Assembly: GCA_015698045.1 (NCBI GenBank)
Contig: BLAL01000356.1
Coordinates: forward strand, 248,001 to 312,000
DNA length: 64,000 bases
Direction: 5' to 3'
From: Rhizophagus clarus
Taxonomy: Eukaryota > Glomeromycota > Glomeromycetes > Glomerales > Glomeraceae
Shown here: piece after piece, positions 1 to 10,333 of the stretch
How the letters are laid out: every line of letters begins with the position of its first letter
Numbering within the stretch: position 1 is the first letter of the stretch
Notes under the pieces: generated by a model
Database searches by the model: none
What the model saw: only the letters and a program-made list of their open reading frames with translations
What the model was told of the DNA's origin: nothing
Position numbers and translations under genes: made by a program

Positions 1-84
1 CCTGAATGACTGTCAGATATGATTGGTTGTGTGTCATGTGGTGGCTGAATTTTATTTTGTTACACTAATTACATTATTAGAAAA

Positions 85-290
85 ATGAAACTATGCCGAA
101 ACTATATTAAAGTATTAATATATATTATGCTGAAACTATGCCAAAATGCCGAAACTGTTTTGGCATTTCGGCAGTTTTGGCAGTTTTGGCATTTCGGCAT
201 TTTTGGCTGCTTGCTGAAACCTAGTTTCGCCAGTTTCAGCAGTTTCGGCATGCCGAAACTCACTAGTTTCGGCAAGCAACCTTAATTACG
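85..290. repeat. Palindromic TTTCGGC / GCCGAAA cluster
   Basis: The heptamers GCCGAAA and TTTCGGC alternate on both strands many times, with TTTTGGCA and CAGTTTTGG spacers, so much of the stretch can fold into hairpins. No protein-like reading frame is convincing here. It could be the core of a small non-autonomous element, but no clear ends or target duplication were found. Confidence 0.6.
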
Positions 291-315
291 CAGGTTTACA
301 GTCTCGTAAATTTTT

Positions 316-480
316 GAAATATTTTGACCGTAATATTGCGTAAATCTTACGATATTAAAAACTTGCGTAATATTTTGACCGTAATATTGTGTAAATCTTA
401 CGATATTAAAAACTTGCGTAATATTTTGACCGTAATATCACATAAATCTTACGAAATTGTAAACTTATGTAATATTTCGA
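316..480. repeat. Tandem repeat, about 52 bp, nearly 3 copies
   Basis: The unit runs TTTTGACCGTAATATTG, CGTAAATCTTACGATATT, AAAAACTTGCGTAATA and repeats about three times. The last copy is diverged. It lies just downstream of the palindromic cluster and shows no coding signal. Confidence 0.7.
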
Positions 481-533
481 AATTTTTCGAAATATTATGC
501 CATAAACTTTCATAAACTTACAAAATCGTAAAC

Positions 534-977
534 TTACGCAATTTTTCGCCCTATAAAACTTCCTGATATTGTATGTTCTTTTGAAATAGTATCTTCATTG
601 ATACAGCTCTTAAAGTGGTTATCTTGATAGTAATTAGCACTACTATAACCAATTTCAGGTATGAAAACTAAGGAGTCGCATACACTACAATATATGTAAT
701 TTGATGGATTACCATAAACTCTATCACTTCTTTCAATTAATTTTCCAAATATTTTAATATATCCATTCCCAGAAAGGATTCCACCTCTTGAAGAATGATG
801 CTCTTCTAGTAGTTTCCTGAATGGATCACGAACACAAGAGCACCACATTTCTGGTGTTTCGTAATCATGTCTATCTGCTAAAGGGAATAATTTTTCAAGT
901 ATTCTTGTATATTCATCAGAGCGTCCACTATTCCATGCCTCAACTAGCTTAGAATGGCCTTTACTATCTAAATCCAT
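534..977 (-). CDS. Hypothetical 147-residue protein with possible zinc site
   Basis: An open frame of 147 residues starts at an ATG at 977. The protein is mixed and globular in composition, rich in His, Cys and acidic residues, unlike the low-complexity frames around it. A CSVC pair near residue 97 is followed about 18 residues later by a His-x3-Cys, which could bind zinc. There is no signal peptide or membrane segment. I do not recognise the family. It stands alone, with AT-rich sequence upstream, and ends inside the AT repeats to its left. It could be a complete small gene or one exon of a larger one; no obvious splice donor was noted near its end. Confidence 0.45.
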   Translation of the reverse strand: MDLDSKGHSKLVEAWNSGRSDEYTRILEKLFPLADRHDYETPEMWCSCVRDPFRKLLEEHHSSRGGILSGNGYIKIFGKLIERSDRVYGNPSNYIYCSVCDSLVFIPEIGYSSANYYQDNHFKSCINEDTISKEHTISGSFIGRKIA

Positions 978-1437
978 ATTAGTATTTTGGTAGATTATAA
1001 TAGATTATACTGATTTTATAGTTTATAGCCGATTTTAGCTGATTTAGCAATATTATACTCTAATAAATATCAGATTCAAATTTATACAGATTTGCTGGTT
1101 AAGCAGTTTTAATGAATTATAATGGTTTTATTGATTCGTAGCCAATTTAGTGAGACTACACACTGCTAAATCCAAATTCATTTATTATTACGTACCAGGA
1201 ATTTATATAGGATCACCTCCGGCTACGTGTAGATTAGTTTGTGGATTTTGCCTGACGTCATGATCATTATTGTATTACGGCTCCTTGCCCAATTCCCATT
1301 ACTTTCTCGTAACCTATATTACGAGATGATCAGCCAATCAGATTAAAAAAGAAACGTCGTATAACATAACTTATGGCGCAGTATCATTTACTTTTCTAGT
1401 TTCCGAAGTAGGACACCATGTCACAAAGTAGCATATA
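978..1437. other. AT-rich intergenic stretch
   Basis: This stretch holds degenerate short repeats (GATTTTATAGTTTATAG and GATTTTAGCTGATTTA types). I see no gene, RNA or element boundary until the Tc1 terminus at 1438. Confidence 0.5.
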
Positions 1438-2572
1438 CAGATGGTGCCCAAAATTATCCGGCCACTTTTCAAATTCGAAAAACTTATATATGTTAAATAT
1501 GATGAAAATAAAAATTTAAGTTTAACATATTTATTATGCCTTCCTTTATTAAAATTTACATTTCCATTTGCGGAAATAACTGCATCAACCCTCTGAGGCA
1601 TACTTTTGATCAGTTTTCTATAATATTCAGGAGGAATGTCATTCCACGCATCTGTAACATACTCCATAAGCACACTAATACTAGATAGTGGTGGCGAATG
1701 ACATCGAATCATCATTTTCATTTCGGCCCAGATATTTTCTATAGGATTGATATCTGGTGACTGAGCTGGCCAGTCAAGCGTCACAATCCTGGCATTTTCA
1801 CATGCGACTGTAGCAACTTTTGAACGGTGTAGTGCAGCATTATCCTCCTGAAAGATTCCATTACCTTGTGGAAAATGTGTGTGCAAGGTAGGCACAACAA
1901 AATCATTAATAATTTTAGCATGTGTTTGGCCAGTAACTGAACCATTTAATGGAATAATTAGCCTAAGGTCGCTCCAAGAAAACCACCCCAAAACATTTTG
2001 CTAGGACTGTGTTTCACAGTAACTGAAATACAATCAGGATTTAACTCCTCCCCAGGTTCACGCCATACCATTCCCTGCCGACCCTGTTGAAATTAAGTGA
2101 AAATGCTTTCATCTGAAAATAGGACTCTTTTCCATTTTCTTTCTGTCCAATTTTCATGTTCATAAGCCCACTCAAGCTAAGCCTGACAATGTGCTTCTGT
2201 CATTGCAGGTTTACGATGAGGAATACATGCTGTAAGTCCAACTTTTTTAAGGTTTCAGTGTATAGTATTACGAGAAATAGGTTGTTTTGTTTGGGCTGTC
2301 CAAGTGGTCGCAATTTTTTTTGAACAAAGTTGACGATTTTCATTGTTTTCTTTAATGAAGGACTTAAGTTTTTGTTGAGCTGGTGAGTCGAGAAGTGGTG
2401 GATGCCCAGTTTGTTTTTTTGGTGTTAAAGAGTGAGTTTCACAAAGGCGTTTAAGTATGTCATTAACTGTTGTTTTCCCACACCCCAGTTGTTTGGCAAT
2501 TGTGCGACTTGAATGTCCACAATTGTGACCGTAAACAATTGCACCACGAGTTTTTGGGGTAAGTGGTTTCAT
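1438..2572 (-). pseudogene. Tc1-like DDE transposase, broken
   Basis: The start is the ATG at 2572. The first about 105 residues hold an HTH domain of the Tc1 kind (residues about 8-50, with the SSRTIAKQLGCGKTTV helix-turn-helix) and a second HTH. Later come the catalytic motifs: FSDES for the first Asp, QEDNAALHRS for the second, and PDINPIENIW ending in the Glu of the DD34E triad. In-frame stops interrupt it: TGA after RNTIH, and TAG and TAA further on, all explicable by C-to-T change. A frame change precedes the 1991-1438 part. The frame finally reads through the terminal repeat, so the native stop is lost. It is not expected to be functional. Confidence 0.92.
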
Positions 2573-2714
2573 TTTTCCGGAAAGTTCCAGAAGAAATGTG
2601 GCGCAGAGGATTGTTATAAATACAAAATTATTGTTTGTTTACATCATAATAACACGTGATGATCGGCATAATTTTGGCAAAATAAAGTGGCCGGATAATT
2701 TTGGGCACCATCTG
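1438..2714 (-). mobile_element. Tc1/mariner element, full length, inactive
   Basis: The element has perfect 31-bp terminal inverted repeats beginning CAGATGGTGCCCAAAATTAT at 1438 and ending with the complement at 2714. It is flanked on both sides by a TA dinucleotide (1436-1437 and 2715-2716), the classic duplication of this superfamily. At 1277 bp it is the usual size for Tc1. The inside is a single minus-strand transposase gene, broken by several stops, so the element is a fossil although both ends are intact and could still be recognised by a related transposase. Confidence 0.95.
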
Positions 2715-2992
2715 TATTTAGCAGTGATCGTTAACGAATGTAGAGCCTTGTAACAGGATTAACAATGAAATATGTCGAAATCATGTTGGAGGGTGACGGT
2801 GTTATTAGGAGTATGTACTTTGCTAGGGCTATTTTTTATTATGATAGATAAAATAAACAAATACTTTATTGATTTGCGCGTTTCAGATTGTAACGCTGAT
2901 ATTATCTGTTCATATAATAAAATTTGTACAATTATACATCATATATACAAAATACAATACATGTTAAAAGAAGATTCAGGACTAAATTTAAA

Positions 2993-3282
2993 TTATAAAC
3001 CAGGTATGGTAGGTTTTTCTCCACTACCATCACACGTTGGACAATCTACTTTTCCCCCAGAACATTTATCACAAATACAATAACCATACAGATGATAATC
3101 GTCGCATGGGTTTTTATCAGTACAGCATCGTCCATTTTTCTTTCCGTCCGTACAATAGTTGCATGACACTTTCTTATAGCCATGACAATAACTACATTTG
3201 TCCTAAGAAAATTCATAATCGTTGGCTTACGCTGTTCATTTATTCATTCTAAGAAAAAAACAAGATAACTTACGTTCTTCAT
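2993..3282 (-). CDS. Small CXXCXGXG zinc-finger protein, two exons
   Basis: The reading is complement(join(2993..3202,3274..3282)). The ATG at 3282 gives Met-Lys-Asn. A 71-bp intron with GTAAGT donor and TTCTTAG acceptor follows, then 69 codons to the TAA at 2995-2993. The protein has 72 residues and many Cys-x2-Cys pairs, including CSYCHGYK, CNYC, CDKCSGGK and CPTCDGSG. These repeats are of the DnaJ-type CXXCXGXG zinc-binding kind, used in protein disulphide or chaperone chemistry and in zinc-ribbon adaptors. There is no signal peptide, so it is probably intracellular. The very short first exon makes the exact start uncertain; the zinc domain itself is clear. The three-residue first exon might also be preceded by another exon. 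Confidence 0.6.
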
Positions 3283-4185
3283 TTTGTTTGAGTTAAAGAG
3301 GAGTAAAAATGTATTTTTTGTAGAAAATTATGAATTTGCGACGTAAGTACCCTTATAATAATTTTCATCATTATTTATATTCGTGTTATATTAATGAACT
3401 AAAGTACTGATGCGATAAGGATTCCTGATATCATTGCAACATGCAAAATGATCGATAGCAAAATGATATATATATATTACCTGAATGTAAATATGATTAC
3501 GATACATATTAATAAATTGTGTCTTAGATACAATGTTGGAGATTATCTCAAATGAAGGTATAAAACGGGAATCATTTAGTTGATAGATTGTTTACACGCA
3601 TAATGACGCTATCATATATTTCTCTCAAATGAAAGTATAAATCGGGAATCATTTAGTTGCATAATGGCGCTACCATTTATTTCTCTTCAAATGAAAGTAT
3701 AAATCGGTAATCATTTATTTTACTATCATGAGAGTTAATAATCACACTCCTTTGGTCAAGACCCGTTTTTTCTCATAAATTCAAAAAAAACAAAAGCTAA
3801 TCAGTTAATATTTACTGTTCACTTACTCTGTAGCTTTTCTCCTGAGATCTTTGATTGAAGGAGGGAGATAACCTATCTTAATTTCCTATCAAGGGAAGGT
3901 ACATTAATACCTGAAAATGTTTCACAAAACAGTTGGCTTATCTCACTTAGTACCAAAGGTATAAGGGACTAAAGAGAGGTGATTTATATTTACATTTACA
4001 AAACGCACACATTTTAAAAATCAATCAAAACATTCTTTATTGCAAAGTAATACACGAGAAAGGGCCGGCCGGCTAAGTAAAAATGAAAGTAAAAATAATA
4101 GAGTAGCAGGTTGTTTCAAGGGAGGAATAAAGCATAAATGCCTGCCGAGCCCTAACCCATATATTGGCAGTTCCTTACCCACCAC
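3283..4185. repeat. Intergenic with a three-copy tandem repeat
   Basis: From about 3549 to 3725 a unit containing CTCAAATGAAAGTATAAAT, CGGGAATCATTTAGTTG and ATGGCGCTACCATTTATTT is repeated three times with small changes. The rest is AT-rich without a gene-like frame. It lies between two minus-strand genes and therefore includes the 3' flank of the coiled-coil gene ending at 4186. Confidence 0.65.
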
Positions 4186-5156
4186 TCAGTATCGATGTAA
4201 ATGAGTGTGATCTATCCAAGCACCTATCTTTTCTAAGTTTTTGCTATTTATGTTTTCCCCATGATAAAATCCCTTTATTGTATCTTTCCCGATTACTCCC
4301 ATCCCAAGTCTACTAAGAATATCAACTGATACAATGCCACACATCTGATCTAAAGTATAATCATTCGCACCCTTAACCCTATCAAAGATATCCCTAAATT
4401 GTTCCCGGATTACAGAAATGATATTTGCGAATTTTTGGCTCGAGCCTGCAATCAAAAAATGTTAGTCAAACCCCTAATACATAAGGAATTGATTATCAAT
4501 AATTGTTTTGTTTTTATCTTACCAGAAGAACCGGAAGAGCTTGAAGATGAATTAGTTTCAGATTCATTGGTCGAATTAACTTCAGATTCATTGGACACAC
4601 TTTGTTGGTCAAAATCGGATCTTTGAACTACTGCGTAATGTTGATTTATTTTGTTTTGGAGATCTTCGATAACAACATTAATTCTGCTAAATTCATTACG
4701 GCAGGCTTCTCCGATATTATTAACTTTCGTAGTTATGTCATTCAAAATTTTCTGCGCCTTCTTAGTGAAGTCATCATCACGTGCCTCATTTTTTTCGGCT
4801 TCCGCGGTAAGTTTACCATTAAGTTCGGTATTAATTTTGCCGAACCCCGCATTAACTTCTTCGTTAAGTTTATTATTAAGATCATTATTGATTCTGTCGA
4901 GCTCCGCGGTGAAAGTAGAATTAATTTCAGAAAGACGTGCAGAAAGTTCATTGGTGATTTTAGTATTGATTTCCGCGGTAAGTTTACTGTCGATTTCCGG
5001 TGTATTATTTTTTGTATGAAGATCATTTACGATTCTAGTGACACGTGCAGAAAGTTCATCTGTTTGAGATTTGACCACATGGTAGCGATCCCTATGATTA
5101 ACACTGGACCATGGACCAATGAACAAAAAAACAGCGGTTAAGGTCAAAAAAGGCAT
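4186..5156 (-). CDS. Coiled-coil protein with N-terminal hydrophobic segment
   Basis: The reading is complement(join(4186..4445,4523..5156)), with a 77-bp intron (GTAAGA donor, TTGCAG acceptor) that keeps the frame, giving about 297 residues. Residues 1-18 (MPFLTLTAVFLFIGPW) are hydrophobic and resemble a signal peptide or anchor. Residues about 28-175 are a long heptad-rich coiled coil with repeated ELSARL, INTKIT and NNKLNEE types and tandem Lys/Thr/Ala-Glu segments. A Ser/Asn/Glu-rich linker follows, with a run of serines at the exon junction, then an 86-residue C-terminal tail (SQKFANIISVIREQF onwards). The composition suggests a secreted or membrane-anchored filament-like protein. I do not know a family. 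Whether the N terminus is a true signal peptide is uncertain. Confidence 0.7.
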
Positions 5157-5578
5157 GACTCCCGAAGAACAAACTGGACATGGTTAGGCGTAGTAATTTT
5201 ATTGAGATTTTATTGGTGGATCAAGTTTTTTAGATATTAACGATTAATTTTTTTAATATGCAATTCTCTTGCGTAAATGCGCTGGGAGAAAGGTTTATTT
5301 TATACTGTATCCCTACTACGCGTGAAAAGAGAATTTAACCCAATTTAATAAAAATTACGTTGCTTTATTATGTGTATTTGTCATAACTACATTTTTCATA
5401 ATTATATTTTTTCAGCTAAAGCAATTATAACGGGTCTAATAATAACAAATGTTCCTCCCTGAATTTGAGGCGCATTTAACAATAGTGCTTAAAATAAAAT
5501 CCGACAAATTACGGTTTTATGACAACTTGATATAATACTAATGGAGCAATGCCGTGTCTCAAAATTTTCCGTTTATTT
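5157..5578. other. AT-rich spacer between two minus-strand genes
   Basis: This should hold the promoter of the gene starting at 5156 and the 3' flank of the gene ending at 5579. I see no further gene, repeat or RNA. Confidence 0.5.
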
Positions 5579-6097
5579 CTAAGATCTCTTGCGAAACAGA
5601 AGATCGCATGTGGTTGCATCTTTGTTTGAGTTCACAATCTCATTACTAACCTTTTTCTTATGTTCCTCATTCAAGAAAGCAACCGTTTCCTTGTCTTCAG
5701 GTAATAAAGTATCCACCAATGGTTTCTCGTGATGTATTACCGTTGGCGCCTGATCTGCAACCGAATTGAAGTTAGATGAATGGGTATTAGAAGAATTATC
5801 AATTAACGACTGATTCTGTTCCACTTTCGTGAGTCTATCTCTAAACTCAACATTCTCGGCCTTGAGTTTGGCATTTTCAGCATCACGCCTCTCGTTATAT
5901 TCCTTATTTGCTCTTAGAAACTCGTTATTCCTACGCTTAAGTTCAGCTATTTCAGCATCAGACACCGAGAGCTTGATTCTAAGATCGCGGATCTCAGTAT
6001 TCTCCTTCCTAAGTTCTGCATTCTCAGCCTCAAGCTTGTCGTTCTTAGCCTCAAGCTCAGTGATGCGCTGTTTCAATAATTCAAGCTCGGATGACAT
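5579..6097 (-). CDS. Coiled-coil protein, 172 residues
   Basis: A single open frame starts at the ATG at 6097, just downstream of a TATATATAG box. Residues 1-98 form one uninterrupted coiled coil with regular heptads (SSELELLKQRITELEAK start; repeated LEAENAELRKE, AEIAELKRR and LKAENVEFR). The C-terminal 75 residues are polar, ending in a basic LLFRKRS tail, and contain PEDKETVAFLNEEHKKKVSN, a likely short helical module. Proteins with this plan (ELLKQR..ELEAKN coiled coil plus short tail) are common in Rhizophagus genomes, in my recollection. Function is unknown; it is probably a dimerising scaffold. The frame is intact and the gene is likely real. Confidence 0.7.
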   Translation of the reverse strand: MSSELELLKQRITELEAKNDKLEAENAELRKENTEIRDLRIKLSVSDAEIAELKRRNNEFLRANKEYNERRDAENAKLKAENVEFRDRLTKVEQNQSLIDNSSNTHSSNFNSVADQAPTVIHHEKPLVDTLLPEDKETVAFLNEEHKKKVSNEIVNSNKDATTCDLLFRKRS

Positions 6098-6301
6098 GAT
6101 CTATATATAACTAATACATTGTAGTAAACATTCAAAATAAAAAATATATCACATATTTTGGGCGATAAAGCAAAATTTTTTATTAATATACTTCGTGGCT
6201 AAGCCTATGCAAAAATAAATACAAAGGTTCGGGACTTTCTATGCTAACGCTAATATATATTAAGATAATATTAAAATCCTGTCGAAGCTTAGTGCAGAGC
6301 T

Positions 6302-6704
6302 TTAGAAGGGGCCAGTACAATCAGTACAAGTACATGATTCATAAAAGTAATAAGTACCGACATCCGAAACACGCTCAGCACATTGACTGCATGTACCTTC
6401 TGGACCACCGGACTGACAACTACAAGAATCATGCTTACAATGATATTCATTATAGTCGGTGCCAGCTAATATTATTTAAATTCAATAAATAATCAATAAA
6501 TATATTTTTAATACAGCATTATGAACAATAATTGAAATACTTACAACAAGCCTCTGCGTATCCACCGTAGTTACCGTTTGTAACGCATAAAGAACAATAG
6601 GCGAGAGAACCACAAGAAGCTTGAATTCCGTAAGCTGAGGTAATTAAATTAGCGATGATAAACATCATCATAACATGTACAGTAAGTACTCTCGTGAATT
6701 TCAT
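6302..6704 (-). CDS. Small secreted Cys-rich protein, two exons
   Basis: The reading is complement(join(6302..6465,6545..6704)), 107 residues. The 79-bp intron has a GTAAGT donor and a TATTAG acceptor and splits a serine codon. Residues 1-27 are a clear signal peptide (MKFTRVLTVHVMMMFIIANL, then ITSAYG). The mature part has about 80 residues and is Cys-rich, with spaced cysteines including CSLC, HCKHDSCSC, CSQC and CTCTDC, so it should be disulphide-bonded. This is the profile of a secreted effector candidate or a small apoplastic protein in a plant-symbiotic fungus; that role is inference. Without the intron the frame would stop soon after the first exon, losing most cysteines. A TATA-like stretch lies within the AT-rich upstream region. 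Confidence 0.75.
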
Positions 6705-7408
6705 TTTTTTTGATTATCTGTTATTACGAAGTGATTGAACAATTTATTTATGAAAATAAAGGCATTTATAAGTATTTTATTCCGTGATATAATCTAGAAT
6801 ATATCTCCACGCCAAATCGAATTATTGGAAGATTATCTTTTATGTAACAGATAAGTTTGTCCACCACATCACGAAAAATTACGCCAATACGTCTATGCTT
6901 TATCAATAAAAAATACAAAAATAAAGCCCGATGTGGGCAATTATTCGAAATTTTTATTAATTATGCATGGCTCTCTCAATAATTCATATACTCATTTACG
7001 CTTTTGTAAGTTCATTTACCGAATCTCAACAAGATGGAATGTTCTATCCAGTCTGTACTCATTTACGCTTTTGTAAGCTCATTTATCGAATCTCAGCGAG
7101 ATGGAAGGTTCTATCCAGTCTTATTGGCAATCGCATTCAAATAAAAAAAAATCACGTGATTTTTAAATTTTGCCAAGAAAAGATTTTTATTAATATATGC
7201 GAAAATAAATGTTCGGGACGTAGCCCACATACATGACGAAATTTCTATTCCTAAATTCTAATTCTACAGTCTAACTAACCACCTCACATTTACGTGACTT
7301 GGAATTTCGCCCCTCCTCCTTTACGAAATGTCTGTGAAATACATGATTATTAATTATAAGAAATTAAGATTACAAATCACAGTACAGGAATTTGTGAAAT
7401 AACGATTC
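6705..7408. repeat. Intergenic with a 67-bp direct duplication
   Basis: The two copies span 6991-7057 and 7058-7124, each beginning CTCATTTACGCTTTTGTAAG and ending near TTCTATCCAGTCT. They differ at about ten positions. The remaining sequence is AT-rich and non-coding and includes the 3' flank of the Crinkler gene. Confidence 0.75.
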
Positions 7409-9150
7409 TTACACATTATATCTATCTAGCAGGTTAGAATATTTGAGCTGTTCATCCTCGAAAAGCTTCCTCTTCTTTTTTGTGTCCGCCCGACTTGCCA
7501 TCCCAAAGTCAATAAGGTAGATGTCGCCGTTGTCATTAATTAAGATGTTTTCTTCCCGAATGTCATTGTGGAGGATGCCATGTTTATGGATTGCTTCTAA
7601 TCCCTTAATAGCCCTTGACTTTTGCCGTTTCTTTATTTTTTGCTCGCTCAACGAAGTGCCAACAATGGTCATGCCGATAACGAAGCTCATACCTCCTCCA
7701 TAATACCCATAACAGACCAGTTTTGGGATATACTTGCCTTGAATATCAGCTAGGTCTTTATAAATCTCGACTTCTTTTTGCATTTCTTCCAGGACATACG
7801 ATGGGGCCTTCGATAAGTCTACACTCTTCAAAGCAATCATATTACCACGAAATTCACATAGGAGCGTTTTTCCACTTCGTCCTTCACCTAGTATGCCCTT
7901 AAACTTGAAGTCCGTGAAACTAAACTTTTGCTGGTCTACAGGGGGGTTGTTGGAAGCGCCAAAAGCAGAAGACGATTGTTGATTCGCAGAGGTGTTGGAA
8001 GTCTGATTATTTAATGAGGAACTGGAAGATGATTTTGAATGAGATCGAAGAGTACGTGAATTATTGTCCCCTTGAGCCGGCACTACTACTTGAGGTTTAG
8101 GAGACTTGGGATTCTCTTTCGCCCGTCGAGTTAGATAAGCATATGCCTTGAGAACTGGTGGAGATTCGGACTGAAGTGGAAGAGTTTTTGAGATCCAGAG
8201 CTTTGCATGCTCTCGACGTAGGAACCAGTGATTATCATAGGTGGAGAGAATACCATATCTAAGTTCGTTTCCTCCCATATAATTATAGATTTGCTGAATC
8301 ACATCCTTGCCTTTACTCGTCTGATAAAACTCAGGAAATGTCTCTTCGCCCATATCTTCTAAAACATGCTTTCTTTTAGCCTCCATCACCAAGATCAGTG
8401 AACCCACGAGATGACAGGTAAAATCCGGTATGCCAGGAGTGTCAGTAGATCGCTTTGAAAATTTAACTTCTGATCCCATAAGTCTATTCAATACCATACA
8501 AATATTGATGTCAATAGCAACACGAACATCCTCTTCATTTTCTACTTCTTTATCTGGAATAAATTGTGGCCTCTCGAATATTGGTTGTTGGTCGAAGCGG
8601 AACCTGTTCACTTCCTCGAAAAAGTCGCCCCATAGTTGTACACTTGCTGGCGGGTCACCGTTAGCCTTAGTAGTGGTCTTCGATTTTTTACAGTCCGGAG
8701 AATATATGATAGGTGGCGGAATACACGACAACGCCTCTTCCAAGCTGAGAACTGGAAACGAATGCGTGTTAATATTACGAGGGCAAATGACGAAAAATTA
8801 GCCGTTAAGGCGCTTTGCACAGACTATACCAGACACTTACGTGGCAATTTTACGATGACATGAATATGTTTTTTAGGTGGTGAAGTAGGCCAGTAGTCCC
8901 CAATATCATTTATTGCTAACAGCTCGTCACTGTCCTGGAGTATTAGATTTCTTAATTGATCGTCCTGATCGCCAGGGATTGTCACCTTCCATAATTTCAA
9001 GTCTTTGGCGTCAACATTAGCGAAAGTTTGCGGTTGCTCGGCCTTAATAACTTTCTTGAGGTGGCCTACAAGCTGGTCCTTATCTATATCAACAGGAAAA
9101 ACGTTCGCGGTCGTATTTCCTTTAACGAGACAGAGTAAAGTGATAGGCAT
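7409..9150 (-). CDS. Crinkler-type protein: CRN header, REase-like, kinase
   Basis: The reading is complement(join(7409..8751,8841..9150)). An 89-bp intron with GTAAGT donor and TTCCAG acceptor restores the frame, giving about 550 residues. Residues 1-103 are a ubiquitin-like CRN header (starts MPITLLCLVKG; LWKV near residue 50; ends HIHVIVKLP). Residues about 175-285 are a PD-(D/E)xK nuclease-like domain with PDF (about 212-214) and EAK (about 227-229). A Ser/Asn-rich linker leads to a protein-kinase-like domain from about 386: glycine loop GEGRSGKT, Lys near 412, HND near 498-500, DFG near 518-520, then a short C-lobe. This header-nuclease-kinase architecture is established for Crinklers of Rhizophagus and oomycetes. 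Headers are linked to trafficking, and the C-terminal part to nuclear or DNA-directed activity. There is no classical signal peptide. All catalytic landmarks are present, so it looks functional. Confidence 0.9.
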
Positions 9151-9328
9151 ATTTTCGGCTTATATAGTATTTTTTGCTAAATGTTATTGGCTCAAAAGGC
9201 GGTATGTGAGGACAAGAGTAAAAAGAATTTTATTTGCGAAAAAAATACTGAGTGAGTACTATATGTGAGAAATTATTCTGTTTCACAAGCCTGCCGTGTG
9301 ATCGGCCACATTGCATCATAGGTGCAAC

Positions 9329-9588
9329 CAGCGTGGAAAATCTATTCTAATTTTACCGGTTTTTCCGGCAAATTTCTAGTAAATCTGGTAAATTTTTATA
9401 ATCCCGGAATTTTCCCGGTCACGACACAGCAAATTTCCGGAATATTTTAAAATTGCCGGAAATTTTAGTCCATTATAATCAATTAAACGGTAGTACAAAA
9501 AAAATTCCGGTTAAAAAAGCTAATTTCCGGAATTTTTATGCTTTACCGGAATTCTTCCGAAACTTTTTTAAGTTTTTTTTCCGCGCTG
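9329..9588. mobile_element. hAT-type MITE, 260 bp, 8-bp duplication
   Basis: The ends are CAGCGTGGAAAA (left) and the complement of CAGCGCGGAAAA (right), the CAGNG-type terminus of hAT elements. A perfect 8-bp direct duplication, GGTGCAAC, flanks it (9321-9328 and 9589-9596). The inside is dense in TTCCGG/CCGGAA palindromes and non-coding. It was inserted between the two Crinkler loci and must rely on a transposase supplied elsewhere. Confidence 0.9.
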
Positions 9589-9955
9589 GGTGCAACAATA
9601 GCCTGCGGGCTAATCACTGCGCCTCCCTAACCGTGAAGACTCTTCTCACTTATCACCTGATATAGTGCTACTTTTATATAGGCTAGTGGCTAGATGCGCT
9701 TGTCGCTGTTCGAATAAAAATGTTAGATTTATGCTTTAGCGTCTTCGACTAGTCCTGATATTACATGGACTGCACCATTACACGTGACCCATTTCTCATG
9801 TACAGTACAATAATAATACTTTATTTATGAAATAAAAAAACGTTGCCGGTAGCCAGCTTACAATACATAAAAATTGGTCGAAGGCGTTATGCACAACTAT
9901 ACTTTGTGGCTAAGGCCTGTCACTATTACATGTGAATAAAAAGTTCTAACTATTA

Positions 9956-10333
9956 TCAGGGGGGGCATACAACGATGCTGACTCTATTTTCATTTGGCTT
10001 AATGCTAGGGGAACATTCTTCTTGACTGTTACTAAAATGCATACTGATCTTCTGCAATGGAGGCAAGAGTTGTCCATAATTCTTATTACCCTCCTTCTCC
10101 TTCTTTAAGGTTTCGATGAAAACTAAAGCCATGTTCTCATCAAGTGATTTGTAGAGAATAAGTTTACTTGGATCGATATGTCAGAATCAGTTTGGCCACC
10201 ACTTTCTGATCATTGGTTTGAGTTGGTTGACCAGCTTATCTTCAGATATCTCTAACGTGAAAATATCTTCGAAATTATCACCAGGAATAATGCAATTAAG
10301 GCTTAAAATATTATTACTGTTGCTGGTAGTCAT
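9956..10333 (-). pseudogene. CRN header fragment with two TGA stops
   Basis: A 125-codon frame runs from the ATG at 10333 to the TGA at 9958-9956. The beginning (ILSLNCIIPGDNFEDIF, then EISEDKLV) matches the CRN header pattern seen in the Crinkler next door. The end (NRVSIVVCPP) sits where the header of the neighbour has HIHVIVKLP. Two in-frame TGA codons, two residues apart, fall after KWWPN, where arginines would fit. No nuclease or kinase region follows. It is a dead or truncated second Crinkler, about 0.8 kb upstream of the intact one. A short intron hiding the stops cannot be excluded. Confidence 0.65.

Noticed and set aside
2772..3252. Plus-strand frames over the zinc protein
   Set aside because: The minus-strand spliced frame explains the Cys-rich pattern; the plus-strand frames are low-complexity shadows.
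4602..5141. Plus-strand 179-residue frame opposite the coiled-coil gene
   Set aside because: It is the antisense shadow of a heptad-repeat gene with a good start, hydrophobic N terminus and intron on the minus strand.
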